Shown here piece by piece: positions 35,231 through 45,745 of a DNA stretch of 64,000 nucleotides (position 1 is its first letter; each line of letters begins with the position of its first letter). Origin of the DNA: Scilla litardierei (Eukaryota; Streptophyta; Magnoliopsida; Asparagales; Asparagaceae); assembly GCA_030789695.1 (NCBI GenBank), contig CM061135.1, forward strand, positions 113,158,301 through 113,222,300, given 5' to 3'. The translations under genes were made by a program, and so were the position numbers. The notes beneath the pieces were generated by a model. That model saw only the letters and a program-made list of their open reading frames with translations. It was not told the DNA's origin and did no database searches.

Positions 35231-35479
35231 CAGAATGATCTATAATGAATAATATTGAAATGAAATACTCCTAATCACTCAAAATAAAACCAAATGATTA
35301 TACTAACATATTTTAATCATCTAAAATATCAATATAACCAAAATCAAATCAAATTAACCAAGATGGTAAAAATATCACAAGAATATCATGAAAACATAAA
35401 AAATGTAAAATGAGATTCATGAAGCCAAATATAATCGATATGCCTGAAACAAGTTAAAACATATGATAATTGCCTTATA

Positions 35480-35755
35480 GAGCTCAGATTCACCCATAAT
35501 GCTTAATTCTCACTGTAGCCTCACAAAAAAAATCTTCTTTAAGAGGTTTAGTAAAAACGTCGATGATCTACATATGGGTTTCACTGTACTCTAGAATGAC
35601 GTTCTTTTTAAGAATATGGTCATTAATGTAGTGGTGTCTAACATCAATGTGTTTGGTACGAGAGTGTAGTACAAGGTTTTTGGATAGACAAATAGCACTT
35701 GGGTTATCAACCATAATAGCACAAGTGCCACTATCAATACCATATTTCATGAGTG
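35480..35755 (-). pseudogene. pol: Old Sirevirus RNase H, C-terminal fragment
   Basis: The minus strand encodes IMVDNPSAICLSKN and RTKHIDVRHHYINDH, matching the young Sirevirus RNase H tail. It is interrupted at 35755 by a solo LTR; the preceding residues are at 36888-37090. Confidence 0.85.
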
Positions 35756-36887
35756 TGAAAACCCCCTAGAGGGGGGTAAATACAGTATATGGCATAAGTA
35801 AAAAATTTCAAGCGTGGAAGAATCAGAGTGCACAGAAATCGTAGATTTTAATGGAGTGGCTTACCGCATAAGCTCTCCACCTATAATCCGACCTCCACTG
35901 AGAATTTAACCCTTTTATAGCCAAAAGAAAACTGATCACACTTGCGGGTGGTGATTGAACCATTACAAGAATAAGTACAAGGAATATAACGCTCAATGAT
36001 GGACTCTGAATGAAGCTATACAAATCTACAACTTGCCAACAAAAATTAACTAATTAATCTAAAACAGAGGTAATAAATCAGATAGATATCACCATAGCAT
36101 TGGTTTCGAATTTATCGTTGTGTCGGTGAAAACCATGTGTCAATCTGAGATCTATAGAGAAAGTTATGCACTTTTCAGTGACGTCTGATCTTCTTCTTTT
36201 CCTCCTCCTCCTTCTCTTGTTCAAGCTCTAAATTCTTTAAGGAAGGTAAGATATTATGGCTTGCAAGGATGATGGATTAATTGGCTTGGTCGGTTAGAGG
36301 ATTAATCCAAAGTGGTCGGTCTCTATGGGTATTTATAAGATATATGCACACACAATTCCAATTGCCCATGAACTCTTTGATTGCACATGAATTGTTGATT
36401 TTGGTGTTTGACTTAAATTCTTTTTCCCTTATGCTTACATAAGTTGTTCTCTTAATTTCATAATTCTCCATGAAGTAATCTTCATGTTAAACTAGAACTC
36501 TTAACCACATCAAAAACTCCAAGACTATCCATTTTGACCAAGTCAAACAGTCAATTCTGTGCATCTGGCCGACTGGCTCGATCATGCCACATTTGGTGTT
36601 GATTTGGCATGGTCGTGCCATATTGGCAGTAGTTTCCCAGTACAGTAATGTTCGTGCCAAATTCTCTACTGATTTGGCACGATCGTGCAGGATTGGCAGT
36701 AGCTTTCCAGCATAGTGCACGTCATGCCAAATACTTTGTTGATTTGGTACGGTCGTGCCAAAACTGATTTGCTCAGTTTTGACTCGATTTGACGTGAAAC
36801 TCATTCAATAAACATATTAGAGCCATACTACTTGTTTGGCATCATCAAAATTAAAGTTTTGACCTTATTAGTTGGCAAACTAGACCA
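35756..36887 (-). repeat. Solo LTR of a third Sirevirus-like family (right boundary approximate)
   Basis: The insert begins TGAAAACCCCCTAGAGGGGGG, like the CTAGAGGGGGGTGAATA start region of the young Sirevirus LTR, and splits the old RNase H. A TATA box lies at 36328-36346 (minus TATAAATACCC). Upstream of it in minus orientation, 36540-36790 holds a palindromic array with words such as TTTGGCACGATCGTGCAGG and TTGGCATGGTCGTGCCA. No internal region or second LTR is present, so it is a solo LTR left by recombination. I could not find a clean TSD. Confidence 0.68.
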
Positions 36888-37205
36888 ACCGTGTTTTGTC
36901 TTATCCATAAGACTTGTGCACATGCAAGACCTACAGTAATATATTCCATTGTGGTCATGGATAAAGATACAGAGTTTTGTTTCTTGGAAAACCAACAGAC
37001 AAGGGAATTTCCTAAGAAATAGCAAGTGCCACTAGTACTTTTCCTATCGGATTTGCATCCAGCAAAATCGACATCAAAAGAAATCATAGAATTTACAAGA
37101 ATATCTATACTATCATCAACATGTAAAATAGGTTTTTTGAAATCATCATCAAAAGAAACAGGAAGTGATTCCTCTATCGTTAAAGTTCTCTTGGTGTATA
37201 TCTAG
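36888..37205 (-). pseudogene. pol: Old Sirevirus RNase H N-terminal fragment joined to linker
   Basis: The minus strand encodes DFAGCKSDRKSTSGTCYFLGNS and MEYITVGLACAQVLWIR, matching RNase H of the young element. Beyond 37090 the sequence corresponds to the integrase/RT linker (near 10330 of the young element), so about 1.2 kb including the RT was deleted before Gypsy1 inserted. Confidence 0.83.
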
Positions 37206-37210
37206 TAAGC

Positions 37211-38407
37211 TGTCATGCCCAGCTTCCCATTATACTTGGGGGCGACGACGTGAGTGGGTCCGCATGTGCTTAAAGCAAAGAAGATGTACTTTTTTCTTTC
37301 TTCTTTGACTTAAGCACAATAAGTGTAATTAGCGCAGGCATGTCCCTGCACACGAATATCTCAGAAGCAGCATAAATATTCATTACATTACAATACCAGC
37401 GTCCAAAGCAAACACACAAGTAATTAAGGCCTAGTATGGCCGAACAATCTGCTAACACACCTGAAAATAACAATACAAATAATAAACTGAAATATAAATG
37501 TCCCGCTCTAGCCTTCCGCGGGGAGGATCTCAATGTCTTCGTAGCTCTGATCAGCGGGGTCCACGTCTAAAGTGGGATCCTCAAAGGTAGGGTCCTCGGG
37601 GTACTCTGTCTCTGGGCCTAACATATATTTCATCAACACATTGAAATATATGTGAGCGATAAGCTCGGCAAGATATTTAAAACAATGAATGAAGAACAAC
37701 TATAAGGGACAAAAGAGCGTTAGTATACAGTTTATGAATAATAAGTGTAGAAAAGTAAAGTACGAGCACACATGGGTTTGCAGTTTAAGACAATTGTAAG
37801 TTGAGTATTTGATTATTTGTGCTCGTGATAAGTCCATGTCTGAGTAGGTAATGTTCTCGATACACCCTATCATCGGGGGGTTTACCGTAACGCTTCTTGC
37901 CATTCCAACCTGGAATATGGCCAAGTTGCTTGTCTTCGTTAGTGTAGTTTTGGAGGTAGTTGTAAGGTGTTCAAGCAACAATTACGGACTCTACTACATG
38001 AACCAACCCTACCCAAGTGTACTGTCTAGTCATTGACCAAGTTTCACCCCATCAGTATTCGATGGTTTCACCCCATCTGTATTCGATGGTTATCACATAT
38101 GTGTTTGTAACATACTCATTTTTCCCAATTAATTTAGCTTGTTAACATGCAGATAGTAAAAGCAGTCCAATTAAGTTAAAAGGTAATAAGCCAGGCGAAA
38201 CATAATATCAAGCTACCAGAATTTGACAAGCACATCATATTTAGCACTAAGTTTGAACGGCCAGATTTGCAATTTGTTTACTCAAAATACTTGCCTTGAC
38301 GTGGGTGTGGGTATCCAGGTGGTGGTGACGTGAGGCACGTTTTATTTGCATCACAGATTTGTGATATCAATCTAATGGTCAACATCCAGTTAAAATATTT
38401 GAACTAG
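37211..38407 (-). repeat. Gypsy1 3' LTR, truncated
   Basis: This matches 48671-49873 of the 5' LTR for about 1.2 kb, then breaks into RT sequence. The missing part corresponds to the first 1.47 kb of the LTR in minus orientation. At the break an 11-bp word TGGTCAACATC occurs twice (38376-38386 and 38409-38419), suggesting filler DNA from end-joining. Confidence 0.87.
37508..37699 (-). CDS. Small ORF inside Gypsy1 LTR, conserved in Gypsy2
   Basis: A 63-residue frame ends with DPADQSYEDIEILPAEG. The Gypsy2 LTR at 55018-55191 encodes a homologous end, DPADQSYEDAEVLPAEE, preceded in both by FKYL...IYFNV..KYMLG. In the last 16 shared codons 8 differ only by a synonymous third base and 2 change the residue, which suggests selection on the protein when the families diverged. 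It lies about 300 bp from the 3' end of the LTR, so in the genomic RNA it would precede gag. No known domain is recognised; it could be a leader peptide ORF, an exon or a captured fragment. In the 5' LTR copy (about 48985-49130) small deletions shift the frame. Confidence 0.55.
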   Translation of the reverse strand: MFFIHCFKYLAELIAHIYFNVLMKYMLGPETEYPEDPTFEDPTLDVDPADQSYEDIEILPAEG

Positions 38408-38411
38408 TTGG

Positions 38412-39373
38412 TCAACATCTAAGGTTCATGAATACTGCTGGGGCGTTAGTCATACCGAATGGAATGACTACAAACTCATAGTGCCCGTACTTGGTCCTGA
38501 ATGCCGTCTGCGAGATATCTTCACTTCTGACCTTCACTTGATGATAACCACTTCTGAGATTCAGCTTCGAGAATACTCGCGATCTGCCAAGTTGATCGAA
38601 GATGTCGTCAATACGCGGCAGCGGGTACCTATTCTTTATGGTTACCTTATTCAGTTCTCTGTAGTCCACACACATCCTTCTCGAACCATCCTTCTTCTTG
38701 ACCAAAAGAACTGGCGCACCCCAAGGAGATACGCTGGGATGAATCAATCCCTTTTGCAACAGGTCGTCGAGCTGTTTTCGAAGTTCCTCCAGTTCAGCAG
38801 GAGCCATCGATAAGGAGCCTTCGAAATAGGTTGTGTGTTCGGCATAAGGTCGATAGTAAATTCCAGAGCTCGATCAGGCGGTAATACTGAAATATCTTCA
38901 GGAAATACGTATGCAAAGTCTCGAACCACTCTAGGTCTCTCGGGCTTAACTTGCATCGATGGAATGATCAGTTCGTTTGGCTTGGCCCGAAACTTGATAG
39001 GTCCAAGTGAACGGTCTCTGCTCATGAATTCAACCATAGGATGATTAAGGATTTCAAATACTACTTTCTTGTTGTGACAATCGATAGTAGCGTAGAAATC
39101 TCCTAACCCAATCTATGCCGAATATCGCATCGAAGATTGACATGTCGACTATCATAAAATTTACGAACAACTCGTGTCCACAAATCACTATGGGCCAAGA
39201 TCGACAGCTAGTGGAAGTCTTCACTACTCCACTCGCAGTAGTGATGCTCAAGTGATTTGGTAGAGAGTCAACATGAATGGAATGTTTCTCTACAAATCCT
39301 CGGGATATGAAGCAGTGAGTGGTTCCCGAATCAAAAAGGGATAGGGCTGGATGGGAGGCTATCAATACAATAC
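38412..39373 (-). pseudogene. pol: Gypsy1 protease and RT (partial)
   Basis: The protease part (39054-39372) has LFDSGTTHCFIS and DAIFGIDWV. The RT part has [12 protein letters not shown], then a one-base frameshift near 38804, then the gypsy RT motifs [53 protein letters not shown] and [18 protein letters not shown] stops there because the deletion begins before the YxDD box. Reverse transcriptase cannot be made from this copy. Confidence 0.92.
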
Positions 39374-39461
39374 CTAGTACATAGGAAATATCTTAGCAAA
39401 AGATAAACAATTAAAACATGCATAAAATATAAGCATTATAAAAGAAAGGATTAAGTAATAC
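39374..39461 (-). other. Putative 88-bp intron at the Gypsy1 gag/protease junction
   Basis: On the minus strand the gag frame reaches ...VIS, then CAG|GTATTACTTAATCC begins an A/T-rich 88-nt segment ending TATGTACTAG|GTATTG, after which the protease frame starts (IVLIASHPAL). Removing GT...AG joins both frames exactly at a split glycine codon; leaving it gives a stop after three codons. Length is not a multiple of three. It could instead be a chance insertion, but the boundaries and A/T bias fit a plant intron. Confidence 0.55.
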
Positions 39462-39770
39462 CTGAAATCACTTGTCCATATGTCTCAGCCTTTGCGGCTG
39501 TCATGGTGAAAATCTGGTGTCTCGGTTGGTTCTGCTTTGCCAATGCAAAAGCCTTCTGTTGCGAAGCCAGAGGTGCTCCATGCTGAGTAGGTCCAGGGGC
39601 TCCATGCTGAACAGTCCAAGAAGGTCCAGTAGTCATCGGCTTGTTGGTGCGGCGAGGGCAGTCTCTGGTAGCATGTGCAGATGCTCCACATATCAAGCAT
39701 TGATTCAGTAGCCCTCTGTAGTCCTTCACGACATGACCCATGAGCTTGCAGTGGAAGCACACTAGCTGGG
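39462..39770 (-). pseudogene. gag: Gypsy1 gag, C-terminal part with CCHC knuckles
   Basis: The minus strand encodes CFHCKLMGHVVKDY followed by CLICGASAHATRDCPRR, two zinc-knuckle-like motifs (the first with a replaced last Cys), then a Gln/Pro/Thr-rich linker. It was severed from the N-terminal part by Copia-B and continues at 47741. Confidence 0.88.
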
Positions 39771-40377
39771 TGTAGGATCCTGTCCAAAACAGAGTTAGGA
39801 TCGATAATATGAAGTGTAGACTTACGCTTGCGTACGCTGCACGGTAGTCTACGAACTTCGCCTTCGGATTCGCCACGACGGATCGAGTCTACTCACGAAC
39901 GGAGTAAGGCTACTAAATCCACAATCTAAATCTCTATTTTAGATTAAGAACTTGGATGGAGGGAGAGGAAATATTTCTGCAGAGCTTCGCTATGAAGAAG
40001 ATGCATGCATGAATTTCATGCAAATGTGTAAGGAAAATGGCTACCCTTGGGTCTTATTTATAGCCCCCAAGGTAGTTATTTTAGGGTAAGTTGTTCCTTT
40101 GGAACAACTTAATTAAGGTGTACCATGATGCATGGCACATTATAAGCTTAAGTTGTACCATATGCATGGTACAACATAAGCTTAAGATATTCCCCCTTTA
40201 TTAGCCATATGTCGCATGCATTTATGCATATATAATGCGACTTTCCCACTCATACAGAGATCCTCTCCGCAAGGGAACAGATTCCCTTTGCACATGACTT
40301 CGTGTGCGCGACGTTCGAGGTCCGTATTCCCTCGTACATCCCCCACAAGGGTGTACAAACGTCTTCCATATCCAACA
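39771..40377 (-). repeat. Copia-B 3' LTR
   Basis: This 607-bp LTR has ends TGTAGGATCC and CCATATCCAACA, and a TATA box at about 40063-40074 (minus CTATAAATAAG). It adjoins the PPT (40378-40391, same word as Copia-A). Its outer 40 bp resemble the Copia-A LTR, but the middle differs. Confidence 0.94.
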
Positions 40378-41424
40378 TCTCCCACTCACACTTGAGGGGA
40401 TTGTAAGAGAACGTCTTTCCCTTATTTCTTTCATCTATCATACCGAGAAATAGACCGTGCGACCGTCATGCGCATAGAGTCTGTTGTTGTGTACTTGTTA
40501 GAGATACACAACGACCTCGAAGGTGCAAAGTTGAGTAGTTCAACGCATGCTTTACCCTAGATTATTTCTTCACATTTTCTTGTACTTTATATTCAACAAT
40601 TGAATCCCATCTGGATTACAATTGGCTGGCCAGCTTTGAATCATTAAAGTCCAAATGCGAATATGAAATCAATCTTCCTCTTCTTGCGAACCTTCTGATC
40701 TTGACTTGATTCGCTTTTCTAACGTGCCCCGCCGAGCCGAATTACCATAGCCCATTAGTAACACGCTAAGATAGCGATCATCTCGTCAAATCTAAAGGAA
40801 CCAATTGGAGTCCTTGAGGGTAAGAGTTAAGACCCGTATGGCCTTTGAGTCTCACATAATAGCAAACACTATTGCTACTAACTCAGTGGTCGAAATGCAT
40901 ACGTGGTATGAACACGTATTACAACATCACTCCTTTCCCATGGAGAGTATGTCTTAATGATGTTGTACGGATGAAAGATCAGACACCACAGTGCCTATCT
41001 TTTGAGTCCCCTTACTACTCAGGAAATATTCCCGGACTCTCATCCTGCATAAGACAGATAGGATTATAAAATCCAATGAGATCTTTTTATCCTTGTGATA
41101 CAGATCTCAGATCTTTTGTAAGCATCCATATGATGCAGATCTTTCATTCGACTAACTTTGTTAAAGTCATGACTCTAAATCATTCGTCTAATGATTTTGA
41201 CTTTAAACTAGTCTCATCTCTATCTTATCCATCTGATAAGATAAGGCGGTTGCTCATGTGAGAGAGCCAACCTTAATCTGTCCGACATACACACAATTCA
41301 GCTGAGATTTCAAAAAATGTACACAAACATTTCTTTAAGAAATTCATATGCAATGCTTGAAAAAGAACTTATTCTTTTATTAAATTTGATCTTTCTTAGA
41401 CATGGGAATATATATTTGTACAAC
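40378..41424 (-). other. Copia-B PPT and 3' non-coding region with conserved stem-loops
   Basis: The homologue of 910-1927 in Copia-A. Stem-loops: 40858-40879 (AATAGCAA/TTGCTACT), 40899-40919 (ATACGTG/CACGTAT, loop GTATGAA) and 40921-40966 (ACAACATCA/TGATGTTGT, perfect). Arms differ from Copia-A but pairing is kept in the first two; the third is better paired here. Confidence 0.7.
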
Positions 41425-44140
41425 TCAGCTCATACGCAATCCTTGGGATGATAAGTGTTCATAAAACACATTTCTGGGGATCGCTTTCGTAAGCTGATCC
41501 TCTATCATCTCATGCGTAGATATGTACCTTATGTCTACCTTCTTGGTTTTATCAGTCTTTTGTAAATCTGCAGTTCCTTTAAGATACTGCATTATCCTCT
41601 TAACCGCTTTCCAGTGTTCTTGCCCTAGGTTGGATTGGTAACAGCTTACCATTTCCAACTGCAAAACAGATGTCCGGTCTCGTACACACCATAGCGTACA
41701 TAAGACTATCAACTGCACTGGAATATGGAACTTTTTCCATAATTTCTTTTTCCTTTTGGTTCTTTGGACACGATTCCAGATATAAATTATCGCATATGCT
41801 TATATGAATATCAATGGACTTGCAGTCCTGCATATTAAATCGTTCTAGAACCTTCTTTATATAAGTCTCCTGTGAAAGAGAAAGAAGTTTTTTCGAACGA
41901 TTCCTTGAAACCTTAACTTCAAGGATATATGCGGCTTTTCCTATGCCTTTCATCTCAAATACTGATGAAAGCCAAGCCTTGATACTCATCACAAAGCCCT
42001 TGTCATTTCTGGCTATTAAAATGTCATCTACATATAGAGACATGATAATATACTTGCTTTTAATCCTCTTGATATATACTCAGTTATCTTCATCAAGCAT
42101 GGAAAAAACCATTTGATAAGACAACTTCTTGAAATTGTATATACTATTGCCTCGAGGATTTACTTAAGATCATATATGGATTTACGAAGTTCACAAACCT
42201 TATGTTCGTTTCCTTCTTTTACAAACCCTGTTGGTTGTTCCATATAGATCTCCTCGTCCAATTCTCCATTGAGAAAGGCAGTCTTTACATCCATCTGATG
42301 TAATTCGAGGTATAAGCAAGCTACCATTGCCAGAATCAGGCGAATCGAGGTAAAACGCACAACAGGTGAGAAGGTCTCTTGTTGCGTAAAACCTTTCGCG
42401 ACAAGGCGAGCTTTATATCTATCTATAGAGCTATCAGCCTTATGCTTGATCTTGAGAACCCATTTGTTCCCAATTGCTCTATGTCCTCTGGGTGAGTTAA
42501 CTAAGTCCCAGACTTGGTTAATTTTCATGGATTTCAATTCCTCCTTCATCGCTTCCATCCATTTGTCTTTTGCAGGGCATGATGTGGCATATTTGAGATT
42601 CTTCAAGTCCTTGTTGACTCGAATTTAGATCAATTCTAATATCACTCCCACTTGAAATGTTGTTAGAATTGCTCCCACTTGGATCATTATTCCCGTATGG
42701 AATAGGATAATCGTCATTCGTATAATCCATTGGTGAAGGTTGAAAAGTATTTTCGTTTTCACCAAAGAATTCTCCCACTCGAATGAGGTAATCCTTCTTG
42801 ATCACAAATCTCAAATAGAGATAAGTCCTGACTTATCTCGCCCTGTCTTGGAAACTCGTTTTCCAAGAAAATGACATCCCTCGACTCAAACTCAATTAGC
42901 ACACCATTGTCTTCCTGACTAACAAAAACATAACCTTTGGAGTTTAATGCGTATCGTTTAAAGATACATTTCCTTCCCCATGGCCCAAGTTTGCCATACT
43001 TATGGGAGGAAATATGTGCGTTGAATGCACAAACTCAAGGTAAAATGTTTAAGTCAGGAGACCTTTGGTTCCACAACTCATAAGGAGTGGAGCTAACTGA
43101 TTTCGAGGGTACGCGGTTTAAAATGAAAACGGTTGTCAATAATGCATCACCCCAAAAGGTGATTGGCAAGTTAGCTTGCGCCATCATTGAACGGACCATT
43201 TTTCATTAAAGTCCTATACCTCCTTTCTGCAACACCAATTTGTTGAGGAGTATAAGGCATAGTTACCTGATGTACTATGCCTTTTTCATCACAAAGTTCC
43301 TTTAAACTTGTTGATTGATATTCACCGCCCCTATCGGTTCGCACGACCTTAATCTTGCGATCTAATTGATTCTCCACTAAACTCATATAGTTTTTAAAGC
43401 AGGTTTAGTGCTTTCACTTTTGTGGGATATCAAATAGATATGACCGAATCGGGTGAAATCATCAATTAAAAGTGATGAAATAGGACTTCCCGCGTCTTGT
43501 CTTGACATTCATCGGACCACATATGTCCGAATGGATAAGCTGTAATGGAACCTTGGCCCTTGTGCCGGTTCCAAAACGGCTTGCGACAAGATTTCCCCAC
43601 AAGGCAATGTTCGCAGGTCGACTTTTCAACCTTTGAAACATTTGATAGAAGGCCACGTTTGGCAAATCTATCCATACGCGTTGGTCCAATATGACCAAGC
43701 CTTGTGTGCCAACAAATTATATTAGACTCATTAGTCAAAGAATTTGTCACAAGGAAATTTTCATTACATGAGGAATCATATATTGTACTTATTACAATAA
43801 ATCCTTTGAAATACATAACCCAGAACCAAATAAAAGAATTATTACAAAATAGGTCCACTTTACAATCATGAAGGAACCAACTATTACAAAGACCCATTAA
43901 ATTGACCACAGTTTTAATATTCCCTTGAATATATGGAATGAAGAGAACATCATGTAGTAGGAGAGTGAGGCCGTTGTCCAAGACAAGCTTGCGAGTCCCA
44001 ACGCCTTTCACTTCAACACGTGTGTTGTTTCCTACATTGATCCACTTCATTCCTTGGGTATCCGGTGATACTCCACGAAGGACCGTCTGTCCTTTGCTAT
44101 GTGGTCGGTGGCACCTGAATCAATTATCCAAAAATGGATT
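41425..44140 (-). pseudogene. pol: Copia-B pol, heavily damaged
   Basis: Fragments in several frames: integrase zinc and core (43466-44050, CWHTRLGHIGPTRMDRFAKRG; 43171-43386, TDRGGEYQS), RT N-terminus (42160-42606, MDVKTAFLNGELDEEIYMEQ), RT catalytic part (41600-42043, MSLYVDDILIARNDKG) and the C-terminal tail (LTKAIPRNVFYEHLSSQGL ending 41425). About 385 bp covering most of RNase H, present in Copia-A at about 2055-2440, is missing at about 41575. Confidence 0.9.
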
Positions 44141-45046
44141 AGATTCCACAAGAAATAGTGGACTAGAAACACATATGTAACTAGTATTACAAGTTACCTC
44201 GTCACTTCCACTCGTACACGAACGAGCATAGTAACCGAGCTTGTTGCACTTGAAGCACTTGATCCTTTTCAAGTCTTTCTTCTTGTGCCATTTCTTGTGC
44301 CCACCCTTATGTTTGGGTTCCTTGGCAGACTCAGGTTGCTTATTACGTTCATTAGAAGACTTCGAACGATCTTTACGTTTCTTTCCCCCGTGTGAGGAAC
44401 TAGCAACCATGTGCACTTCTGCACCTGGCTTGGCAGCCGCAAGCCGCTCTTCCTCTAATTCGAGGTGCTTGGAAACATCGTTGAAGGTCTTGATGCTCTC
44501 ATTATGAGTGAGATGCATCTTCATCTGATCCCACCCATTTGGTAGGGAACGTATGACTGCTTGGATTTGTTGCTCATCCGTGAGCACATGACCTGCGTCC
44601 TTTAACTCTGATATAAGGTTCGCCATATGTCGCAGATGTTTCCCCATGGAATGATCTGGACGTTTCTTATATGTATCGAACTTTATAGTTAAGGCGCGAA
44701 GTTTGGACACCGATGTGCCACCGAACTTCTCCTCTAGCTTGGACCATATGTCCATGGCTAGGTCATGTTCTCGGAAGATGCGCATTATGTCATCAGCCAT
44801 ACTGCTTAATAACGTAATGCGCGCTATCTTATTCTTCCGAGACCAAGCATCAAAAGCTTCCTTGTCTCTTCGGTGTTGGGCCGTAGTGCCCAACTCGGGT
44901 TCAATCATTACGTTCTTTAGAGTTTCGAGCACTTCTTGCTCCTCTAAAACGTATTGTATCTTAATGGACCAAAGTTTGTAATTATCGCCGTTGAGTTTTT
45001 CACCTTTGTTTAACTCAGCGACGATATTCTTTGAAGCGGAAGACAT
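44120..45046 (-). pseudogene. gag: Copia-B gag
   Basis: Starts at the ATG at 45044-45046 (MSSASKN). The gag core (DIWSKLEEKFGGTS, LPNGWDQMKMHLTH) and zinc knuckle CFKCNKLGYYARSC are open for about 309 codons. It then runs out of frame near 44130-44142 by a one-base insertion just before the protease motif that Copia-A has. The N-terminal 40 residues lack the stop seen in Copia-A. Confidence 0.88.
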
Positions 45047-45205
45047 TTTACTTTTAAAATGCTGCAAAAGACACAAAACCGAAGGTTCGATCAAAAACAT
45101 TGCATAAAAAATTCTTAAAATATAACTCCCACTTGAAATGATAATAGAATATCCCATTTGGATAGTTCTAAAATTCAAAAACCCACTTGGAATTATATTA
45201 TATTC

Positions 45206-45313
45206 GATAAGTTACTTTCGAAAAATATTGAAGATGTTGTTCTAGAATCGAAAAGGTCTCTTCGATTCCAATCACCATCTAGAACAACCTTCAATATTCC
45301 CCCATCACTTATC
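45206..45313 (-). ncRNA. Copia-B leader stem-loop, copy 1
   Basis: Outer arms GATAAGT (45206-45212) and ACTTATC (45307-45313) enclose a long stem: AATATTGAAG pairs with CTTCAATATT, a 2-nt bulge, then GTTGTTCTAGA pairs with TCTAGAACAAC (arms 45224-45246 and 45278-45298). An apical stem AATCGAA/TTCGATT follows. It lies upstream of gag in the transcript. Confidence 0.72.
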
Positions 45314-45353
45314 AAACAATAGTACTCTTATCGTACTAGCAGCGGAAAATGAG

Positions 45354-45472
45354 CATTTGATAAGTTACTTTCGAAAAATATTGAAGATGTTACTCTAGAA
45401 TTGGAAAGGTCACTATGTTTCCAATCACCATCTAGAGTAACTTTCAATATTTTTCCCTCACTTTATCAAATG
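45354..45472 (-). ncRNA. Copia-B leader stem-loop, copy 2
   Basis: Tandem paralogue of copy 1. Outer arms CATTTGATAA (45354-45363) and TTATCAAATG (45463-45472). Inner stem GTTACTCTAGA pairs with TCTAGAGTAAC (arms 45377-45399 and 45431-45451), with two adjacent compensating base-pair changes relative to copy 1. Apical stem ATTGGAAA/TTTCCAAT. A small hairpin AGTAC/GTACT follows both copies. Confidence 0.72.
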
Positions 45473-45544
45473 TTAGTACTCTTATAGTACTTTGCAGCGG
45501 AAAAGCGTTTTTGAAAACGTATTTTTCAAAACGAATTTAAAATA

Positions 45545-45745
45545 CATTGGCTAATCTCCGAAGAGTAGAGCACAATGACTTGGCTAATCTCGCATGAAGT
45601 AGAGCACTAAGGCTAATCTTCAAGGAGTAGAGCACAATTTCATAAGTTCATTGGCTAATCTCCGTAGAGTAGAGCACAATGACTTGGCTAATCTCGCATG
45701 AAGTAGAGCACTATGGCTAGTCTTCAAGGAGTAGAGCCCAATGAA
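45545..45745. repeat. Tandem repeats in Copia-B leader
   Basis: Two copies of an approximately 105-bp unit, each made of three related sub-units with the words GGCTAATCT and GTAGAGCAC. It is not present in this form in Copia-A. Non-coding. Confidence 0.75.

Larger units (their letters stand above)
30042..37210 (-). mobile_element. Old Sirevirus remnant (continues at 51347)
   Basis: This decayed minus-strand element keeps the Sirevirus layout in element-reverse order: LTR remnant (30042-31258), PPT tracts (31259-31272 and 31646-31656), decayed env-like ORF (about 32110-33700), a motif array region (34880-35230), RNase H fragments (35480-35755 and 36888-37090) and then a jump to the integrase/RT linker (37100-37205), showing loss of the RT. 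The linker joins across Gypsy1 to 51347-51448. The LTR left end was cut by the plus-strand copia at 30041. It is the oldest recognisable layer of the nest. Confidence 0.85.
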
